DNA from: Condylostoma magnum
Lineage: Eukaryota; Ciliophora; Heterotrichea; Heterotrichida; Condylostomatidae
Assembly (NCBI GenBank): GCA_920105805.1
Contig: CAKKTI010000151.1
Span: forward strand, 4,376-44,777
Direction: 5' to 3'
DNA: 40,402 nt
Shown here: positions 36,592 to 40,402 of the stretch, piece after piece
Layout: each line of letters opens with the position of its first letter
Numbering within the stretch: the first letter of the stretch is position 1
The notes under the pieces: model-generated
Databases searched by the model: none
Seen by the model: the letters and a program-made list of their open reading frames with translations, nothing else
Told to the model about the DNA's origin: nothing
Made by a program: the position numbers and the translations under genes

Positions 36592-38109
36592 ATGAGTGGT
36601 GCAAATCTATAAAAAATGCACAATAAGTTTATAAAACTCCTCTTCCTCGTATAGCATTCCGCATCAAAGAGCCAACTATAAGCATTCCTCTCCAACAGTT
36701 TACATATTAACTACGAAAAATATCAGTTGGCTGAGAAAATCGCTTCTTTGGATTTTGATCACGAAGACTTAAATCTACTCCTTACAAGTCTAGATTAAAA
36801 GCTAATTCAGGAATAAGCCAAAATAATCATTAAGGCAATTCCTTACTTTAATCAGACCGATAAAATTCCACTCTATGTCAAATTAATGTAAACCATACAA
36901 TCAGATTAATTAGAACTTTTAGATAGATTGAGCTATATTCCAAATATTGCGGTTTAATAAATATTAAATAAATTTGAACAAGAGTAGACTGATACTGACT
37001 ATCTAAACAGTTTTGGACCTGTAACATGGGAATGAATTAAAAGAAAAGTAAGTGTAAAGTAAAATTTTAAAAATAAAGAAATAATCGAATGACTTAATAA
37101 AGCTTTCTAATAGAAACACGCTAAAGGATTCAACTATGCTATTGAGTACATTAAATTGCTTTAACTCAAACTGGAGACTATTCAAAAGACTTAAATAAAT
37201 AAAATTGAACAAAGCAGAATGTTTAATGTTGAAAATTTAGATGGCTTATTCAATAATGTTCAGGAGATTGGAGAACATTGTTCTAGTATAAGAGGATTAC
37301 ATTTTGATGAAAATATTCTAATATCAGGTTGTATTTAGGGTTAGATGAAATTAAATGATATGAAGGATTCAAGTAATGATAAGTAATTTGAAAAGCAATT
37401 TCCATAGCTTGGTCCTATTTAAAGATAAAACAATATTGTTTTCTGAGGAGGAGAAAATGGTAATATTTATTCATTTGATTTACATAATCCAGATGAGCAT
37501 AAATTGATAGGAACCCATGATAGATAAGTTAATTGTATTTGTTTATAAGGAGATTTAGTAATTTCAGGAAGTAAAGATGGGTGTATTCGTTTATGAGATT
37601 TGTAGAACTCGGAAAATAATAGATTAATAGGAGAACATTACGGAACAGTGTGAAGTATTAGCATTTAAGATAATATAATAATATCCGGAGGAGAAGATAA
37701 AAAAGTTAAATTGTGGGATTTACTTAAATTTACAAATAATACAGTTATAGGAGTGCATAAGGACTGAGTTTAATCAGTGTGTATTTAAGGAAATTTAGTA
37801 ATATCAGGGGGAAATGATGATACAGTAAGAATGTGGGATTTAGAAGACGAAAGTAACAATAGGCAAATAGGAAAGCATGATCACATTGTTTTATGTGTAG
37901 GAATTTAAGGAAATATTGTAGTCTCAGGAGGATGCGATGGAAAATTGCGCATTTGAAACTTAATGAATCCATATTAGGCAAGAGTATTATTTACTTCAAT
38001 TAATAATATACTAACGCTTCAATTTAAAAACTAAATTATTATAATTGGAGAGGGATATGGTTCTAATAGTTGTAAAATAATACAGTTGACTAGTTAGTTA
38101 ATATTTTAG
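36592..38109 (+). CDS. WD40-repeat protein with helical N-terminus (intact family member)
   Basis: 505 residues from ATG 36592 (a second in-frame ATG is at 36616), ending TAG-TGA. The first 210 residues are helical (LAEKIASLDFDHEDLNLLL, NYAIEYIKLLQLKLETIQ). About seven WD blades follow, with a repeated pattern of VCIQGNLVISGG, RMWDLEDESNNRQIGKHD and similar. The linker NNRxIGxH is nearly identical from blade to blade. Trp is coded by TGA inside the WD signature (IRLW at about 37590), and Gln by TAA in CIQGN, strong internal evidence for the code. WD40 propellers are protein-binding platforms; no enzyme domain is attached. Two relics of the same family lie at 791-2718 and 39549-40312, so this family is multicopy here. 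Confidence 0.9.
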
Positions 38110-38126
38110 TGAGTTTATATGTTAAA

Positions 38127-38384
38127 TTATGTTTTATTTCATTGATTATTTATCATAAAACAGTATTCTAAAGTCAAATCATAATTTTATCCTTTGTTTT
38201 TGTAAAGTACGGGATTGATAACTTATAATATTCACACATCAGTTTGTATCTATCCTTCAAATATTAATTATTTTCCTTGTTTATAAGCGCCTAGAATCTG
38301 CAATTTTCTGTTTAAAATTCTTCAGTTTATTTGAAAGCTTGTCTTAGACCTAATTACTACACATTCTGAAATATTCCCAGACAT
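38127..38384 (-). CDS. Small hidden protein, 85 residues
   Basis: On the minus strand between WD40 and RNase H2A, ATG 38384 opens a well-balanced globular sequence: MSGNISECVVIRSKTSFQIN, then NRKLQILGAYKQGKQLIFEG, VWILQVINPVLYKNKG and YDLTLEYCFMINNQWNKT, ending at TAA 38129. Composition is unlike the low-complexity look of random AT-rich frames, with mixed charges and alternating beta-like strands. No family was recognised. It would diverge from RNase H2A with 60 bases between starts and converge on WD40 with about 15 bases between stops, as other genes here do. Supported by composition and spacing only. Confidence 0.45.
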
Positions 38385-38444
38385 TAGAAGCCTATATTGC
38401 TCATTTCCTTTGTATTGTACAATAATAACGTAAGTTATCAAAAT
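38385..38444. promoter_or_regulatory. Promoter region of RNase H2A (possibly divergent)
   Basis: Sixty bases lie between the RNase H2A start and the start of the small minus-strand frame. The region must hold the RNase H2A promoter. No defined element is visible. The role is inferred from position. Confidence 0.35.
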
Positions 38445-39206
38445 ATGGCGGGAGAGATGTATGAGATGGGTATCGATGAGGCTGGAAGAGGACCAGTAGT
38501 TGGACCTATGGTATATGGATGCTGCCTATGACCAATTTCTTATAGAGAAACTGCAGTTCAATACGGATTTGCAGATTCTAAGGTTTTAAAGGAAGATATG
38601 CGAGATTAACTATTTGAGTCAATAAGAAATGACTCAAATATACATTTTTAATGTGATGTAAGTAGTTCTGAGGACATTAACAACCTTATGAACTCTAAAA
38701 CAAGTTTAAATAAAATTGCCTTGGACTCTACGTTTAAGTTACTTTAATGGGTATAGGAGTAAGGCTTTTCTGTGGAGACTTGCTATGTTGATACTTTAGG
38801 GCCCCCTTAGAGTCATTAGAGGAACTTATCAGAGTAGTTTCCTTATATAAACTTTGTAGTAGAAAAGAAAGCTGATTCAAAGTTTCCTGTGGTTTCAGCT
38901 GCTAGTATTTGTGCAAAGGTAACTAGAGATAGTTATATTAAGGAGTATTCAGAGAAGTTTGGAAATATTGGATGTGGGTATTCTTCTGATGTTAGAACTA
39001 CTAGCTGGCTAAAACAGGTTGTTGATCCATTGTATGGATTTGATGTTAGTTATATTAGGAGTTCTTGGGCAACTTGTTAGAAAATTTATGAGAGTTTACC
39101 TGGTGTAAATTGGAAGAATAATCACAATGATTCACATGATAGAAGAACATTGCCTAGTTTATTCAAGAATACTTTATATATGACAGACGATATTAGTTTA
39201 GTATAA
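38445..39206 (+). CDS. RNASEH2A: Ribonuclease H2 subunit A
   Basis: 253 residues from ATG 38445 ([20 protein letters not shown]) to TAA-TAA. All four acidic catalytic positions are present: D11 and E12 in GIDEAGRG, D116 in YVDTLGPP and D144 in EKKADSKFP. The 28-residue spacing of the last two equals that of the human enzyme. The [14 protein letters not shown] motif follows. RNase H2 cuts RNA in RNA/DNA hybrids and removes single ribonucleotides from DNA in the nucleus. The family's C-terminal region ([14 protein letters not shown]) is kept and the length is slightly short of the human 299. Trp in CLWPIS is TGA. It is a single-exon gene and appears functional. Confidence 0.96.
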
Positions 39207-39224
39207 TAAAATTAGTATTTTGAG

Positions 39225-39521
39225 TTATAGATGTTTTAATTTTAAGTGATATGCAATCTCGTAATTAAATACTTTGAATAAGCTTAACAATGCTAGGAAA
39301 ATATATTCATTAGCTTACTTATAATTTTTACTAAACTTAATATATATGGTCCTTTTAATATATGTATAACCTTTCGTACAGAAAAGGGTATAAACTGCTG
39401 GATATCTAATGAATTCTTACAATGCAAAATTTAGTTTACGGAGTACTATAATAAAAATAAAACATCTAATAATCTAATTGAGTAAAAGTACTTAATTTTA
39501 AATCAAATATCCCTAATTCAT
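39225..39521 (-). CDS. Possible small protein, 98 residues (weak)
   Basis: The roughly 340 bases between RNase H2A and the subtelomeric WD40 relic contain a minus-strand frame from ATG 39521 (MNQGYLIQNQVLLLNQ) to TAA 39227, with a hydrophobic stretch (CFIFIIVLRKLNFALQEF) and a basic middle (GYTYIKRTIYIKFSKNYK). Nothing beyond composition supports it. Under a code without absolute stops, such a frame can be chance. If it is not a gene, the interval is plain AT-rich subtelomeric spacer. Confidence 0.22.
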
Positions 39522-39548
39522 AACAATCTCACAAATTTTACATAAAAA

Positions 39549-40312
39549 ATGGAATACTGTATTGAGCCAATTCTTGGAAACTTAGTTAGCTTTGATTCCT
39601 AATATTTTACCAAGTAAATCAGTAGTAAATGGAATGGCCTGATAAAAGTGAAATTCAAATTATTCTAGAGGGTTATATCCTTACTTAAGGCAACTAAGAG
39701 TTTTATGAAAAATCTAGAAAGAGCTGATTAAGTAACAAAGTTGAAAACAACCTTCTAAATTTGACAACTGATTAACATTACTTGCTAACTATAATAGTCA
39801 CCTTAATTTACGACTTTATAAAAGAGAATGAGATTAAAATTAAATATCTGAAATATTTAGTTGTTTTGGCCAAATCAAGGAATTAAGCTGAAGGAATGAT
39901 ATAAAGAGCGAATTACGATTATTTGAAGGTTAAGACATTTGGAGTAATATTGCAATACGTTATTTGTATTAGAGTAGATAAGAAAGAGCAAGTAAATAGA
40001 AGCTTATAATGGATTATGAGATAGCCTAATTCAATGAGAGCTTTAGAATATATTAGACACTAAGTAAAGCAGTTGGAATTATGCAAAAATAATTTAAATA
40101 TGGTGAACAAAAGGGAAAATAAGAAGTAATTGGTCAACATGATGATTATGTATTTTCAGTTTGTATTTCAAGAAGGGAATAAGTAATAGTATCTGATGGA
40201 TAAGCAAGTAAAAGTCTGGGACTTATAAAATCTATCCAGAGACAGAATCATTGACCAGCATAGGGTTATGAATTATCCGTTTGCATTCCAAGAAGTGCAC
40301 AACTAATTATAA
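39549..40312 (+). pseudogene. WD40 gene relic truncated by the telomere
   Basis: ATG 39549 (MEYCIEPILGNLVSFDSQYF) opens the N-terminal part of the same WD40 family. The helical half continues in another frame (NEIKIKYLKYLVVLAKSRNQ, SMRALEYIRHQVKQLELCKN), matching the paralogue's EYIKLLQLKLETI region. The first blade appears at about 40113 (EVIGQHDDYVFSVCI), and VKVWDLQNLSRDRIIDQHR comes in yet another frame. The sequence then stops at the telomere repeat, so most of the propeller is missing. At least three frame changes plus the truncation mark it as a relic. The telomere was evidently added within former coding sequence, or the gene was broken before. Confidence 0.75.
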
Positions 40313-40402
40313 GGGTGTAAGGGTGTAAGGGTGTAAGGGTGTAAGGGTGTAAGGGTGTAAGGGTGTAAGGGTGTAAGGGTGTAAGGGTGTAAGGGTGTAA
40401 GG
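40313..40402 (+). repeat. Telomere, GGGTGTAA repeats
   Basis: Eleven complete 8-base units of GGGTGTAA plus two bases run to the end of the window, with no variant unit. The G-rich strand points 5' to 3' towards the end, as a right-hand telomere requires. The complementary form is a rotation of CCCTTACA. The junction (TTATAA before GGG) shares TAA with the repeat, which would help telomerase prime there. The length seen may be limited by the assembly. Confidence 0.95.

Noticed and set aside
1-40402. Karyorelict code (TGA as the only stop)
   Set aside because: Confident genes end in TAA or TAG, and TGA is never the first terminator, so the Condylostoma-type code fits better.
1-40402. Transposons, virus-like elements or CRISPR arrays
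   Set aside because: No terminal repeats, transposase, reverse transcriptase, integrase or spaced repeats were recognised. The only tandem repeat is the telomere.

Overview
The window is the end of a ciliate macronuclear chromosome. It finishes at the right in a telomere of 8-base units (GGGTGTAA, read towards the end). The telomere has the same form as the CCCTAACA-type repeat I recall for the heterotrich Blepharisma, with one base different. The DNA is AT-rich and almost every base is coding. Read with the standard code, nearly every gene is chopped into fragments. Read with TAA and TAG as Gln and TGA as Trp, long continuous proteins appear: a 1,967-residue BEACH-type protein, a 745-residue anoctamin, a 951-residue coiled-coil protein and a surface protein of about 2,260 residues. 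TAA and TAG also end genes, so all three stop triplets have sense meaning and at least two also terminate. That is the Condylostoma-type code (a heterotrich with 64 sense codons), not the karyorelict code in which only TGA terminates. The species cannot be named from this window.

Layout, left to right. The end of a repeat protein with DGSGRD motifs (2-634, +). A decayed WD40 gene on the minus strand (791-2718) with a Rab GTPase reading frame lodged in a linker between two blades (1063-1596). A giant cysteine-rich surface protein (3276-8908, -), then a tentative MACPF-like gene and a small membrane protein, both minus. An IMP dehydrogenase homologue (10423-11925, +) that lacks the catalytic Cys converges on a Yippee gene (11937-12278, -), followed by tRNA-Val(UAC). 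The plus strand then carries the BEACH-type protein without a BEACH domain, an anoctamin, a probable polytopic membrane protein and a coiled-coil protein. A minus block holds a basic protein, an ankyrin protein, COG6 and an OB-fold protein. Back on plus are a 306-residue membrane protein, a second giant surface protein (paralogue of the first, inverted, about 21 kb away), an intact WD40 gene, RNase H2 subunit A, a telomere-truncated WD40 relic and the telomere. A hidden 85-codon gene lies antisense between WD40 and RNase H2A.

Genome style. No convincing intron was found. Gaps between genes are often 2-70 bases. Some convergent genes have interlocked or adjacent stop codons, so 3' UTRs must be very short or overlap the neighbour. 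Many genes end in two or three consecutive stop triplets, often followed by more, which fits termination decided by position near the mRNA end. Most genes are housekeeping and unrelated to each other (Golgi tethering, nucleotide metabolism, RNA/DNA hybrid repair, membrane scrambling); no operon logic is visible. The main signals of interest are the code, the stop clustering, the telomere variant, the WD40 family with its Rab insertion and truncation by the telomere, and the IMPDH-like protein without its catalytic residue.
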